A DNA stretch of 64,000 nucleotides from Lysinibacillus louembei (GCF_033880585.1 NZ_CP137624.1:1418001-1482000); one strand, 5' to 3'. Shown: positions 1 through 8,368, counted from the stretch's first letter. Notes: a model not told the origin generated them from the letters alone. Program-made: numbers and translations.

Positions 1-1056
1 TGAAATTAATGATACGTATTCATCAATTGTATAAGCAATTGATAATGGGCTAGGCGTACCAGCAGCAGCAAGTGGTGTGCCATCGCCAACAACGACAACA
101 TTACCTTGTTGAATTGCTGGCACTTTTCCTAAGATTGGGTCAGCCTGTAATGTAGCTAATGTTGAGTCATCGCCATACACAACGAAAATTTCTGTATCAA
201 CCAAAGCGTCTGCGTTTTCAGAGCTTAATTCAAGGTAGAAGCTACTCGCATCTGTTACTAAGCTTTGAAGACCTGCTGGGAATTCCATACCTAATTCTTC
301 TAAGAATCCACCGCGTGGATCACCAGGTGTGTAAACATAGAATTTTGATAAATCATTCATCATAAACATAGCAAATGCTGCTTTTTTTCCTTTAAATTCA
401 GGGTGTTCATTCACTTTATCTTGAATTAATTTTTCAGTATCAGCAAGTAATTGCTTTCCTTCTTCTTCCATTCCCATACCTTTAGAGTTTAGGAGAATTT
501 GGTCTTGCCAAGAAGTTACCCAAGGAATGTCCTTATATGCAACTACAGGTGCAATTTGGCTTAATGTGTCGTAGTCCTCTTGGGTGATACCAGAGTATGC
601 AGCAAGAATTACGTCTGGATTAGAGTCAGCAATTGCTTCAAAATCTAAACCATCTGTATCTTGATAAATATTTGGATTTTCTTCACCAAGCTCTTTTACT
701 TTTTCAGCAGTCCAAGGAAGCATTAGTTCTCCATCTTGCACGCCATAATTTGCTGCTGAGAAACCTACAGGTACAACACCAAGTGCTAATGCTACATCAT
801 GGTTAGCCCATGCAATTGTTGCCACACGCTCAGGTTTTTTGTCAATTACTGTTTCCCCAAAGGCATGTTGAATTGTAATTGGGTATTGTTGCTCATCTGC
901 TGAAGTCTCTTTATTTGTGTCTTCAGTTTTATCATTTGTAGCTTGTTCTTCTTTTTTTGGCTCTTCCTCTTTTGATGAATCAGAGCATGCTGCTAAAGCA
1001 AAAACAGCTAATGCCATAAGCATTAAGAAAAACAAGGAATTTTTTACTTTTTTCAT
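1..1056 (-). CDS. Iron-siderophore ABC transporter substrate-binding lipoprotein (C-terminus cut by window edge)
   Basis: The minus-strand frame is open from the ATG at 1056 to the window edge, giving 352 residues and no stop. The N-terminus is a lipoprotein signal (MKKVKNSLFF, then LAVFALAAC with the lipobox LAAC). A charged Glu/Lys/Thr linker follows, then a periplasmic-binding fold of the FecB/FatB class, with KKPERVATIAWANHDVALAL and later DFEAIADSNPDVILAAYSGI, both typical of siderophore receptors. The protein should sit on the outer face of the membrane and deliver ferric siderophore to a FecCD-type permease. No permease is visible; any partner genes would lie beyond the left edge. A Fur box and promoter lie directly upstream, so iron repression is expected. 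It is the first of three siderophore-binding proteins in the window. The ligand cannot be told from sequence. Confidence 0.85.
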   Translation of the reverse strand, partial: MKKVKNSLFFLMLMALAVFALAACSDSSKEEEPKKEEQATNDKTEDTNKETSADEQQYPITIQHAFGETVIDKKPERVATIAWANHDVALALGVVPVGFSAANYGVQDGELMLPWTAEKVKELGEENPNIYQDTDGLDFEAIADSNPDVILAAYSGITQEDYDTLSQIAPVVAYKDIPWVTSWQDQILLNSKGMGMEEEGKQLLADTEKLIQDKVNEHPEFKGKKAAFAMFMMNDLSKFYVYTPGDPRGGFLEELGMEFPAGLQSLVTDASSFYLELSSENADALVDTEIFVVYGDDSTLATLQADPILGKVPAIQQGNVVVVGDGTPLAAAGTPSPLSIAYTIDEYVSLIS

Positions 1057-1086
1057 TTGAATAACCTCACTAAAGTTTGATTGATT

Positions 1087-1105
1087 GATAATGAGAATCT
1101 TTATC
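1087..1105. promoter_or_regulatory. Fur box
   Basis: GATAATGAGAATCTTTATC matches the 19-bp Fur consensus GATAATGATAATCATTATC at 17 of 19 positions. It lies just downstream of the -10 element, where bound Fur would block transcription. Iron-dependent repression of the lipoprotein gene is inferred. Confidence 0.8.
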
Positions 1106-1107
1106 AC

Positions 1108-1136
1108 TCGATAAAATCATACTATGATTTTATCGA
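1108..1136. promoter_or_regulatory. Perfect 13-bp inverted repeat overlapping the promoter
   Basis: TCGATAAAATCAT and its exact reverse complement are separated by the three bases ACT. The palindrome spans the -35/-10 spacer and -10 of the minus-strand promoter, and abuts but is distinct from the Fur box. It looks like the operator of a second regulator, identity unknown. Confidence 0.5.
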
Positions 1137-1143
1137 AAGTCAA
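1116..1143 (-). promoter_or_regulatory. Sigma-A promoter of the siderophore-binding lipoprotein gene
   Basis: On the minus strand, TTGACT (1143-1138) and TATGAT (1121-1116) are separated by 16 bases, upstream of the gene starting at 1056. The promoter is embedded in a perfect palindrome (1108-1136) and is followed at once by a Fur box (1087-1105). Confidence 0.7.
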
Positions 1144-1201
1144 TCTTTTTTTAGTGAAAAAGTATATGAATTATATGGAAAGCATATATTAATGAAAAAG
1201 G

Positions 1202-2026
1202 ATGAAAGCGATAGGCGTTATTGAAACAGCACCGATACTTGCAAATATAGTTAAGCTATGCAGCAATCAAAATGTAGTAAAGATGGCAGACATTCATTGT
1301 GATGTGCTATGTACACCATTGCAAAAAGTGTTTCCATGGGCATCTAAAGAAGCAATTCAATATGAATTATTATGTAATGGTTTATTTCAGCCATTTGAGT
1401 GGCAATGTGCAGGGCGATTATTGCAACACGAGGAAATATGGTCAATTGTTGAGCAAGAGTATGAACGTTTGCGTGCTTTATGGCAGGGACCTGATGTAGA
1501 AATTTATATTTTGCCGATTACAGCAGGTACACCAAAGAAAAATGGCGTTGCCTATCCAAACGGACTTTTTTTATTTGTATCAGAGATGCTACATGTAGAA
1601 GAATTAAGAGCATTGCTAGCGCATGAATACAACCATATTTGTCGCTTGCATTATGTAAAGCGTGAGCCTAGTCAATTAGCATTGCAGGATTCGTTGGTGA
1701 TGGAGGGGCTTGCAGAATGTGCTGTAGAGGAATTATATGGAATGCAGTGGCTGTCTCCATGGACAAGGCGCTATACAGTGGAGCAAATTCAGCCAATTTG
1801 GACAGAGCATTTTCTTCCTTCATTACAGTTAATCGATGTAGAAAAGCATCAGCCTTTTTTATTCGGAAATTATGAGAAATTACCTAGTTGGATTGGCTAC
1901 TGTATTGGGTATAGAATAGTAAAGTCTTTTCAACAAGCAAATAGCTTCACATCGATGCAGCTATTGCACATGCCAACGGAAGTAATCGTTGAAGGCTCAA
2001 TCTTACAAAAGGAGGGCTCATCATGA
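1202..2026 (+). CDS. DUF2268-type predicted zinc metalloprotease (YjaZ-like)
   Basis: This 274-residue protein has a zinc-protease signature HEYNH (His141, Glu142, His145) in the context LLAHEYNHICRLHY, followed by VMEGLAECAVEELYG, which supplies the downstream acidic ligand region (Glu in EGLAE). That arrangement is typical of DUF2268 proteins such as Bacillus YjaZ. No signal peptide or clear membrane segment is visible, so it is probably cytosolic. The ATG at 1202 has only a weak ribosome site; an internal ATG at residue 28 is a possible alternative start. Its stop overlaps the start of the following lipoprotein gene by four bases, so the two are likely translated together. The substrate is unknown. 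Confidence 0.65.
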   Translation: MKAIGVIETAPILANIVKLCSNQNVVKMADIHCDVLCTPLQKVFPWASKEAIQYELLCNGLFQPFEWQCAGRLLQHEEIWSIVEQEYERLRALWQGPDVEIYILPITAGTPKKNGVAYPNGLFLFVSEMLHVEELRALLAHEYNHICRLHYVKREPSQLALQDSLVMEGLAECAVEELYGMQWLSPWTRRYTVEQIQPIWTEHFLPSLQLIDVEKHQPFLFGNYEKLPSWIGYCIGYRIVKSFQQANSFTSMQLLHMPTEVIVEGSILQKEGSS

Positions 2027-2478
2027 AAAAATGGCTATGGATTAGCGTTTTCGCTTTCGCTTTTTTAATAGGATGTTCACCAGAAAGCTCAGCAAAAGGG
2101 AAGCAAACCATTACAGTTTATGAATCAGACGCAAATGCGGAGTATGTGATTCCACGTGAGGTAAGCTATAAAAAAGGCACGGAGGAAGCCTTAATTCATT
2201 TTATTTTTAATGAAGTGGTTGCTGAAAAAGTTAAATTAATTGATTATCAAATAGAGGACGGTACGCTTGTATTAAATTTAGATGATGGTGTGCGACTTGT
2301 ACAAGGGTCAGCTGGAGGTCAAATGTTTATGGGATCACTTGCAGAATCCTATTTTAAAAATTTCCCTGATGTTCAAGAAATCATGCTGTTGCATAATGGT
2401 TCATCAAAGGAACAGCTAGACCACGTTTTTATTGGACAACCGATTACACGTGAGCAGTCATTTCAAAAACCAAAATAG
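2023..2478 (+). CDS. Small lipoprotein, possible GerMN-type domain
   Basis: This 151-residue protein begins MKKWLWISVFAFAFLIGC, a lipoprotein signal with lipobox LIGC, so it should be anchored outside the membrane. The mature part has alternating beta and alpha segments (TITVYESDANAEYVIPREV, then GTLVLNLDDGVRLVQGSAGG and MFMGSLAESYFKNFPDVQEI). These resemble the GerMN (sporulation and germination) domain, where a short beta strand precedes a Gly-rich turn and a helix. The match is by eye and moderate. It overlaps the upstream metalloprotease gene by ATGA, so the pair forms an operon. A strong promoter for the next unit starts right after its stop. Confidence 0.55.
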   Translation: MKKWLWISVFAFAFLIGCSPESSAKGKQTITVYESDANAEYVIPREVSYKKGTEEALIHFIFNEVVAEKVKLIDYQIEDGTLVLNLDDGVRLVQGSAGGQMFMGSLAESYFKNFPDVQEIMLLHNGSSKEQLDHVFIGQPITREQSFQKPK

Positions 2479-2482
2479 ACGC

Positions 2483-2511
2483 TTGTATTCCATTTCATTT
2501 AGATGTATGAT
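2483..2511 (+). promoter_or_regulatory. Sigma-A promoter of the T-box leader / metG unit
   Basis: TTGTAT (2483-2488) and TATGAT (2506-2511) are separated by 17 bases. Transcription would begin near 2518, just before the T-box leader. Confidence 0.7.
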
Positions 2512-2517
2512 ATGTAA

Positions 2518-2800
2518 CAACTTGAAATGAAAAGCGTTGAAGAGGAAAGTACAGTAGGGGATTGTTTGATAGAGAGCTTCTGATGGTGGAAATGAAGCAA
2601 GCAAACCTAGTGGAAAATGGCCTCGGAGCTGCGTACCGAACAATAAAGTAGGCTACGACGAGAAAGGCACTCGTTATAACAGCAGCAGTATCTCGCATGC
2701 GACGTACTGATGGAGGCAAATAGTGTGAGCTATTTGTAAATATAGGTGGTACCACGTTAATTTAGGCGTCCTAATCTTTTTAGATTAGGGCGCTTTTTTA
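2518..2800 (+). ncRNA. T-box leader, Met specifier, with terminator
   Basis: Several hallmarks appear in the right order. Stem I elements include AGTA near 2550, AGAGAG and GGTG around 2570-2590. The 3' side of the specifier loop reads GGAAAATGGCCTCGGAGC, with the Met codon ATG at 2617-2619. The T-box core TAGGTGGTACCACG is at about 2743-2756. A terminator follows, with stem GCGTCCTAATC (2766-2776) and GATTAGGGCGC (2783-2793) and a T run. Uncharged tRNA-Met should pair with the specifier and the T-box bulge, favour the antiterminator and switch on the downstream methionyl-tRNA synthetase. The specifier agrees with that gene. The exact secondary structure was not computed. Confidence 0.92.
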
Positions 2801-2886
2801 TTTTGAAATGGATTTTTTCGAGCTAGCTTGAAAAAATCTGGACACAATTATGCAAAGCACAATTGATTTTAAAGGAGGATTTCAGC

Positions 2887-4527
2887 ATGGCAATTGTTAT
2901 TGGGGGAGCTTGGCCATATGCCAATGGTTCATTGCATTTAGGACATGTTGTAGCATTATTACCAGGAGATATTTTAGCGCGTTATTACCGTCAAAAGGGT
3001 GAGCATGTATTATATGTGTCAGGGAGTGATTGTAACGGTACGCCGATTTCCATTCGCGCAAGTCAAGAAAATACAACTGTCGCAGCCATTGCAGACCATT
3101 ATCACAGGGAGTTTGAAGAAAGCTTTACGAAGTTAGGCTTTTCGTATGATTTATACACAAGAACAGATGCACGACACCATCATCAAGCAGTGCAGCAGCT
3201 ATTTTTACAGCTACTTGAAAAGGGCCATTTATATAGCAAAAAAGTGGAGCAGGCATATTGTGAAACAGACAAGCAATTTTTACCTGACCGCTTTGTAGAA
3301 GGTATTTGCCCGAATTGCGGTGCAAAGGCGAGGGGAGATCAATGTGACAACTGTTCAGCCATTTTAGACCCACTTGATTTATTGGAAAAGCGCTGTAAAA
3401 TTTGTAGCAATGAGCCTGTCATTAAAGAAACAGAGCATTTATATTTTGCCTTTAGTAAATTTCAAAAAGAGTTAGAGCAATTTGTTGCACAGGCGAAGCA
3501 GGAGAAGCGCTGGCGCGATAATGCGATTGCTTTAACGACCCGCTATTTAGCAGAAGGTGTGCCAGATCGTGCAGTGACCCGCGATTTACCAAATGGTATT
3601 GCAGTACCGATTGATGGCTTTCGTGATAAAAAGATTTATGTATGGATTGAAGCTGTCGCAGGCTATTTAACGGCAAGCATAGAGTGGGCACAGCAGCATG
3701 GAGAAGAACTAAAGGATTGGTGGAATGAGGAAACGATATCCTATTATATTCACGGCAAAGACAACATTCCGTTTCATAGTGTTATTTGGCCCGCTATTTT
3801 GATGGGGTTGAATAATCCATCATTGCCAACACATATCATTTCAAATGAATATTTGACATTGGAGAAAAGAAAGCTATCGACAAGTCAAAATTGGGCAGTA
3901 TGGGTTCCTTATATGATTGAAAAATATGATGCAGATTCAATCCGTTACTTTTTAACAGTTAATGCACCTGAAAATCGCGATGCAGACTTTTCATGGCGAG
4001 AATTTATTTACAGTCATAATGGGGAATTGCTTGGTGCATATGGCAATTTCGTTAACCGAACATTAAAATTTATCGAAAAATCATTTGAAGGCATTGTGCC
4101 AAATAGGAAAATAGATGAAGCAATTCGTCAGCAAACTGTTAGGCTTTATGAAAGTGTGGGCACGCTTATTGAAAAAGGTCATTTCAAGGAGGCGTTAGAG
4201 CAAGTTTTCTATTATATACGCGGGGCAAATCGTTATTTTGATGAGCAGCAGCCGTGGCTACAAGTGAAAGAAAATGTGGAGGCAGGGAAACAAACATTAG
4301 CAACATGCACATATATCATTGCGAACTTAGCGCAGCTATTGCAGCCGTTTTTGCCATTTTCTACAGAGAAAATTCGCACAATGCTGCAACTCGAAACGAT
4401 TGAATGGCAGGAGCAAATTGTCCAGCCAACGCATTTACAAGCGATTACACCTTTATTTGATCGCATTGATATAGCACAAATTGAAGAGGAATATAATACA
4501 TTAATTTCAAATAAAGTTGACTTGTAG
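2887..4527 (+). CDS. metG: Methionyl-tRNA synthetase, short two-zinc-knuckle form
   Basis: It charges tRNA-Met with methionine. The start is the ATG at 2887 (AAAGGAGG eight bases upstream), not the in-frame 2863, giving 546 residues. The class I signature HLGH is at residues 17-20 after [10 protein letters not shown] double zinc-knuckle insertion lies at about 139-179 (CPNC, CDNC, CKIC motifs). The KMSKS-type loop is KLSTS near 328-332. The anticodon-binding helices follow, and the protein ends without the C-terminal tRNA-binding domain found in the about 660-residue Bacillus MetS. It therefore resembles the alternative (MetRS2-like) form that some Bacillota carry next to or instead of the usual enzyme. 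A Met-type T-box leader controls it. Whether another metS exists cannot be seen here. Confidence 0.9.
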   Translation: MAIVIGGAWPYANGSLHLGHVVALLPGDILARYYRQKGEHVLYVSGSDCNGTPISIRASQENTTVAAIADHYHREFEESFTKLGFSYDLYTRTDARHHHQAVQQLFLQLLEKGHLYSKKVEQAYCETDKQFLPDRFVEGICPNCGAKARGDQCDNCSAILDPLDLLEKRCKICSNEPVIKETEHLYFAFSKFQKELEQFVAQAKQEKRWRDNAIALTTRYLAEGVPDRAVTRDLPNGIAVPIDGFRDKKIYVWIEAVAGYLTASIEWAQQHGEELKDWWNEETISYYIHGKDNIPFHSVIWPAILMGLNNPSLPTHIISNEYLTLEKRKLSTSQNWAVWVPYMIEKYDADSIRYFLTVNAPENRDADFSWREFIYSHNGELLGAYGNFVNRTLKFIEKSFEGIVPNRKIDEAIRQQTVRLYESVGTLIEKGHFKEALEQVFYYIRGANRYFDEQQPWLQVKENVEAGKQTLATCTYIIANLAQLLQPFLPFSTEKIRTMLQLETIEWQEQIVQPTHLQAITPLFDRIDIAQIEEEYNTLISNKVDL

Positions 4528-4545
4528 AAAATATTCAGTTATAGT
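4517..4545 (+). promoter_or_regulatory. Sigma-A promoter of the leader-peptide / rsgA unit
   Basis: TTGACT (4517-4522), a 17-base spacer and TATAGT (4540-4545). The -35 overlaps the last codons of metG (stop 4525-4527), so rsgA appears to have its own transcript with a leader of about 210 bases starting near 4552. Confidence 0.65.
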
Positions 4546-4579
4546 TGATTTACAAATTATCGGAAGTAGGTGATGTGAC

Positions 4580-4654
4580 ATGATGAATACGATTGCGATT
4601 GACAAACTGCCATTCAGCTTGTTCACTTTCACACGCCTACAGTGTACGTTTTGA
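4580..4654 (+). CDS. Putative 24-residue leader peptide upstream of rsgA
   Basis: The ORF reads MMNTIAIDKL then PFSLFTFTRLQCTF, stop at 4652-4654, with AGGTGA six bases before the first ATG. It lies between a good promoter (4517-4545) and a terminator hairpin (4697-4737) that ends just before the rsgA ribosome site. Its last codons (4625-4639) can pair with 4687-4701, which includes the start of the terminator stem. This is the layout of translation-sensing attenuators. The peptide itself has no recognised family; the role is inferred from layout. Confidence 0.5.
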   Translation: MMNTIAIDKLPFSLFTFTRLQCTF

Positions 4655-4696
4655 CGTATGCTTGTTTAGCTTTGTAAAAAAGCTCCTATGTGTGTA

Positions 4697-4737
4697 AAAG
4701 TCTTGAACTGCTGAAATGGCAGCTCAGGACTTTTTTT
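4697..4737 (+). terminator. Terminator or attenuator hairpin before rsgA
   Basis: AAGTCTTGAACTGC and GCAGCTCAGGACTT form a long stem around TGAAATG, followed by a run of T. It may simply end metG transcripts, but it lies downstream of a separate promoter and small ORF and only about ten bases before the rsgA ribosome site, so an attenuator is also plausible. Confidence 0.8.
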
Positions 4738-4762
4738 ATATACACTTTAGGAGGAATTTACA

Positions 4763-5824
4763 TTGAATTTAGGATTAACAGCATTTTTTAGTGAGCAAAT
4801 CGAACAGTTAGAGGATAAATATAAAAAATACGTGCCAGCACGTGTGGTGTTGGAGCATAAGCATTCATATCGCGTTATAAGTGAGCATGGAGAGTGGCTA
4901 GCGACGATAGCGGGGAATTTTGCATATAACGCTTTTGCGCGCGAGGATTATCCAGCAGTAGGGGACTGGGTGTTAGTTGAGCAAATGCCTGGAGAGGAAA
5001 AGGCGATTATTCATAAGCTATTACAGCGTAAGTCAGTATTTTCACGCAAAGTGGCAGGTTTAGAAATTGAAGAGCAAATTGTTGCAGCAAATGTTGATAT
5101 TGTACTCTTAGTAATGAGCTTAAATGAGGATTTTAATATTCGCAGACTAGAGCGTTATTTAGTGGCAGCATGGGATTCTGGTGCAACGCCTGTTATTGTT
5201 TTAACAAAGGCGGATTTGTGCGATGATGTGGCACATTATGTGTCAGAGGTGGAAAGTATCGCATTTGGTGTAGAAGTAATTGTAACGAGCGTAGTAACGG
5301 GTATTGGCTTTGAGCGATTAAGCGAGCTGTTCCCAGCGGGTGTGACAGGAGCGTTACTAGGATCTTCTGGTGCGGGGAAATCTACTTTAACGAATGCCCT
5401 TTTAGGAACAGCACATATGAAAGTTTCTAGCATTCGAGAAGACGATGCCAAAGGGCGTCATACGACAACACATCGCGAGCTAGTAGCACTTGATTCAGGT
5501 GGCTGTTTAATTGACACACCAGGTATGCGCGAGCTACAGCTTTGGAATCAATCAGATAGCCTTGCTGCAAGCTTCCAAGATATTGAACAGTTAATGGAGC
5601 AATGCCGCTTTAGAGATTGTACGCATAAAGGAGAGCCGCATTGCGCTGTACAAAAAGCGATTGATGAGGGAGTACTGGAATCAGCACGTCTCCAAAGCTA
5701 TTTCAAGCTACAACGTGAGCTAGCCTATATTGAGCGCAAAACAGATGCGCAGGCAAAGCAGGCTGAACAGCGCAAATGGAAGCAAATTTCTAAAGGGATG
5801 AAATCGAACAAAAAATATAAGTAA
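4763..5824 (+). CDS. rsgA: RsgA/YjeQ-type ribosome small-subunit GTPase (long form)
   Basis: This is a circularly permuted GTPase that acts in late maturation of the 30S subunit. The start is TTG at 4763 behind AGGAGG. After an N-terminal OB-fold-like segment (residues 1-80), the GTPase motifs occur in permuted order: TKAD (148-151), the P-loop GSSGAGKST (200-208) and DTPG (251-254). A C-terminal zinc knuckle is formed by Cys281, Cys286, His288 and Cys294 (CRFRDCTHKGEPHC). At 353 residues it is about 55 longer than Bacillus YloQ and may be a second paralogue rather than the standard rsgA, which is usually beside prkC. A possible peptide-controlled attenuator precedes it. The C-terminus is very Lys-rich. 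Confidence 0.88.
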   Translation: MNLGLTAFFSEQIEQLEDKYKKYVPARVVLEHKHSYRVISEHGEWLATIAGNFAYNAFAREDYPAVGDWVLVEQMPGEEKAIIHKLLQRKSVFSRKVAGLEIEEQIVAANVDIVLLVMSLNEDFNIRRLERYLVAAWDSGATPVIVLTKADLCDDVAHYVSEVESIAFGVEVIVTSVVTGIGFERLSELFPAGVTGALLGSSGAGKSTLTNALLGTAHMKVSSIREDDAKGRHTTTHRELVALDSGGCLIDTPGMRELQLWNQSDSLAASFQDIEQLMEQCRFRDCTHKGEPHCAVQKAIDEGVLESARLQSYFKLQRELAYIERKTDAQAKQAEQRKWKQISKGMKSNKKYK

Positions 5825-5882
5825 TATTTTTTTATCTGCCAGAATTGTTGATTGAAAGAATTGAATTTTTACAAACAATTAG

Positions 5883-5922
5883 CCTTCACCTCATATTTTG
5901 AGGTGGAGGTCTTATGTTATTT
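5883..5922 (+). terminator. Possible terminator after rsgA
   Basis: CCTTCACCTCA (5883-5893) and TGAGGTGGAGG (5899-5909) form an 11-bp stem, but the following T tract is weak. The rest of the stretch to the next gene is AT-rich and holds only the promoter at 6039-6067. Confidence 0.45.
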
Positions 5923-6038
5923 ATGGATATATATGTATAATCATGAGTATTTATAAAAGTTGTGAAAATATATAGAATCTAATTTACTGCTTTAATAGTG
6001 GCAATCATTTAATTCAATTTATATATTATGAATAAGGG

Positions 6039-6067
6039 TTGATTTTTAAAGAAAATTCAGATAATAT
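6039..6067 (+). promoter_or_regulatory. Sigma-A promoter of the family 5 binding-protein gene
   Basis: TTGATT (6039-6044), 17 bases, TAATAT (6062-6067), about 50 bases before the gene start at 6118. Confidence 0.5.
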
Positions 6068-6117
6068 TTAAAAAAGATAATTCTCTGAAAAAGAGATGAT
6101 AAAGGGAGGATTTGCGA

Positions 6118-7731
6118 ATGAAGAGTAATAAACTATGGCTAGTGCTTTTAATATCGGCACTTATCGTTGTTCTTGCCGCATGCGGTAGCGATGATAAAGG
6201 GAAAGAGACAGATAAAGAAGGCGATACAGCAAGCAATGACAATGAAAATACAGAAACAGTAACTGGTGGTAATCTAGTTTTAGAAGTATTATCAGAGGCT
6301 GTTGAGCTTGACCCACACGGTTCAAATGACGTGCCGTCTAACAACGTACAAGCAAATATTTATGAAACTTTAGTAGTACGTAATTTTGACACAGGTGAAA
6401 TCGAGCCATTGTTAGCAGAATCATGGGAACAAATTGATGATTTAACATTACAATTAAAATTACGTCAAGACGTTAAATTCCATGACGGAACACCTTTCAA
6501 TGCAGAAGCTGTAAAAATTAACTTAGACCGTTTATTAGACCCAGTAGTAGCATCACCACGTGCTTCAAACTTTGAGCCTATCGAATCGGTTACAGTTGTA
6601 GATGAATATACAGTAGATATTAAGACAAAAGCACCTTATGGGCCGCTATTAGCGGTATTAACACATGCTGGTGGCTACATGATTAGTCCAGCGGTTATTG
6701 CAAAAGATTATGAAGAAGCAGGTGACGATGCTTCAAAGCTTCGCGCTTATGTAAATGCCAACCCAGTTGGTACAGGCTTCTTAAAATATGATGCATGGGT
6801 TCCAGGACAAGAAATTCGTTTAGTGAAAAATGAAGAGTATTGGGGCGAGAAAGTAGCTTATGATTCAGCAGTATTTAAAACAGTACCTGAAAGCGCAACA
6901 CGTGCAGCTGACTTAGAAGTAGGTAACGCACATATTATTGATCCAGTACAACCAACAGAAGTAGCAATGGTAGAAAACTTTGCAACAGTAAATGAGCAAC
7001 CATCGATGTCTATCGCGTACATCGGCTTTAACGCACAAAAAGCTCCATTCGATAACGAAAAAGTGCGCCTAGCAATTTCTAAAGCAATCGATCGCGAAGA
7101 AATTTTACAAGGTGTTTATGATGGCTTTGGTGTAGCTGCTAAAGGTCCATTATCACCAATGATTTGGGGCCAAAGCGACGATATTGTACCACAGGACTAC
7201 AATATTGAAGAAGCAAAAGCATTACTTGCAGAAGCTGGATATCCAGATGGCTTCAAAACAGCAATTTGGACAAATGACAATCCACAACGTCAACAAATTG
7301 CGATTGTTTTACAAGAAAAATTAAAGCAGTTAAATATTGATGTTAGCATTGAGGTAATGGAGTGGGGCGCATATTTAGAGAAAACGGGCGCTGGCGACCA
7401 TGAGATGTTCATCCTAGGCTGGTCTGCATCAACAGGTGATGCGGATGGTGCATTATATCCACTATTCCACACATCTGATATTGGTAACAACAACCGTACT
7501 CGTTTCTCAAATGCTGAAGTAGACAAATTATTGGATGCAGCACGTGTTGAAACAGATAGTGATACACGTTTAGGCTACTATAAAGAAATTCAAACGCTTC
7601 TTAACGAGAAAGCACCAGCGGCGTTTTTACACCACCAAGCTTATTTAACAGGTGTAAGCAAAAAAGTAACGGACTTTACAGTTGATCCAACAGGTATTTA
7701 CAAAATTCAACATGTGAAATTAACCGAATAA
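6118..7731 (+). CDS. ABC transporter substrate-binding lipoprotein, family 5 (peptide/glutathione/nickel class)
   Basis: This 537-residue solute-binding protein starts at the ATG at 6118, eight bases after GGAGG; the in-frame TTG at 6112 is too close to the ribosome site. A lipoprotein signal ends in VLAAC, followed by an Asp/Lys/Glu-rich linker. The mature protein shows family 5 signatures: ELDPHGSNDVPSNNVQANIY, LAESWE, LKLRQDVKFHDGTPFNAEAV, then APFDNEKVRLAISKAIDREE and GYPDGFKT. Such proteins capture oligopeptides, glutathione or metal chelates for an Opp/Dpp-type importer. The gene stands alone, with its own promoter and terminator and no permease or ATPase genes near it, so it must share a transporter encoded elsewhere. 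Ligand not determinable. Confidence 0.9.
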   Translation: MKSNKLWLVLLISALIVVLAACGSDDKGKETDKEGDTASNDNENTETVTGGNLVLEVLSEAVELDPHGSNDVPSNNVQANIYETLVVRNFDTGEIEPLLAESWEQIDDLTLQLKLRQDVKFHDGTPFNAEAVKINLDRLLDPVVASPRASNFEPIESVTVVDEYTVDIKTKAPYGPLLAVLTHAGGYMISPAVIAKDYEEAGDDASKLRAYVNANPVGTGFLKYDAWVPGQEIRLVKNEEYWGEKVAYDSAVFKTVPESATRAADLEVGNAHIIDPVQPTEVAMVENFATVNEQPSMSIAYIGFNAQKAPFDNEKVRLAISKAIDREEILQGVYDGFGVAAKGPLSPMIWGQSDDIVPQDYNIEEAKALLAEAGYPDGFKTAIWTNDNPQRQQIAIVLQEKLKQLNIDVSIEVMEWGAYLEKTGAGDHEMFILGWSASTGDADGALYPLFHTSDIGNNNRTRFSNAEVDKLLDAARVETDSDTRLGYYKEIQTLLNEKAPAAFLHHQAYLTGVSKKVTDFTVDPTGIYKIQHVKLTE

Positions 7732-7737
7732 TCCTGT

Positions 7738-7772
7738 TATAGACAAAGCCGATTTCGGCTTTGTCTATAAAT
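7738..7772 (+). terminator. Rho-independent terminator of the family 5 binding-protein gene
   Basis: TATAGACAAAGCCGA (7738-7752) and its exact reverse complement (7755-7769) flank a two-base turn. It is a very stable hairpin, though the T tract behind it is short. Confidence 0.75.
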
Positions 7773-7833
7773 ATTTTCTGCATTATATAAATGATTGGTA
7801 TACTAAATGTACAAACAAAAGTAGGTGAGAATT

Positions 7834-8334
7834 GTGCGACAAAATAGTTTACCACCCATTATTGATGAAAATACGAAAGTGCTGATTGTTGGGTCAATGC
7901 CAAGTGTACAATCATTAGAGAAACAACAATACTATGGCAATGCTCGTAATCATTTTTGGCCAATTATTGCTGTACTTGTAGATGAGGAAATGCCCGACGA
8001 TTATGCACAGCGTGTTGCTCTGTTGAAAAAGAACGGAATTGGCTTGTGGGATTCGATTCAATCATGTGAACGGCAAGGGAGCTTAGATACCAATATTCGC
8101 AACGAGGTAGCAAATGATTTCACATGGTTATTTCGAGAATATCCTCACATAAAAGCAGTGCTATTTAATGGAGCGAAAGCATTTGATGTATTTAAAAAGC
8201 ATGTAGGGTTAGATATATTAGCTGGATATGATTATCAAAAAATGCCATCGACAAGCCCGATACCAGGAAAAAATATTAAGACATTTGAGCAAAAAATAGA
8301 AGCTTGGCGTGTTATAGAACAATATATTGTATAG
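7834..8334 (+). CDS. DNA-deoxyinosine (hypoxanthine) glycosylase, UDG superfamily
   Basis: It is predicted to excise deaminated bases such as hypoxanthine from DNA. The protein has 166 residues from the GTG at 7834 (AGGTGA upstream; the in-frame GTG at 7825 would overlap that site). Family signatures are VLIVGSMPSVQSL, followed by QQYYGNARNHFWPII and GIGLWDSIQSCERQGSLD, a pattern seen in the UDG family 6 / Mug-like glycosylases. It ends with STSPIPGKN, near the catalytic-pocket motif. It is the first of three repair-type genes in a row (with a DinB-like protein and an O6-alkylguanine methyltransferase), each with separate signals. Substrate is inferred from family only. Confidence 0.82.
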   Translation: MRQNSLPPIIDENTKVLIVGSMPSVQSLEKQQYYGNARNHFWPIIAVLVDEEMPDDYAQRVALLKKNGIGLWDSIQSCERQGSLDTNIRNEVANDFTWLFREYPHIKAVLFNGAKAFDVFKKHVGLDILAGYDYQKMPSTSPIPGKNIKTFEQKIEAWRVIEQYIV

Positions 8335-8337
8335 TTT

Positions 8338-8368
8338 AGCAAACTGTTTGAAATTTGCTGTTTTTTTG
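8338..8368 (+). terminator. Probable terminator after the glycosylase gene
   Basis: AGCAAA (8338-8343) and TTTGCT (8354-8359) with a following run of seven T. The stem is short but well placed. Confidence 0.5.

Noticed and set aside
159-365. 68-codon plus-strand ORF inside the siderophore receptor
   Set aside because: Antisense shadow of the lipoprotein gene on the minus strand.
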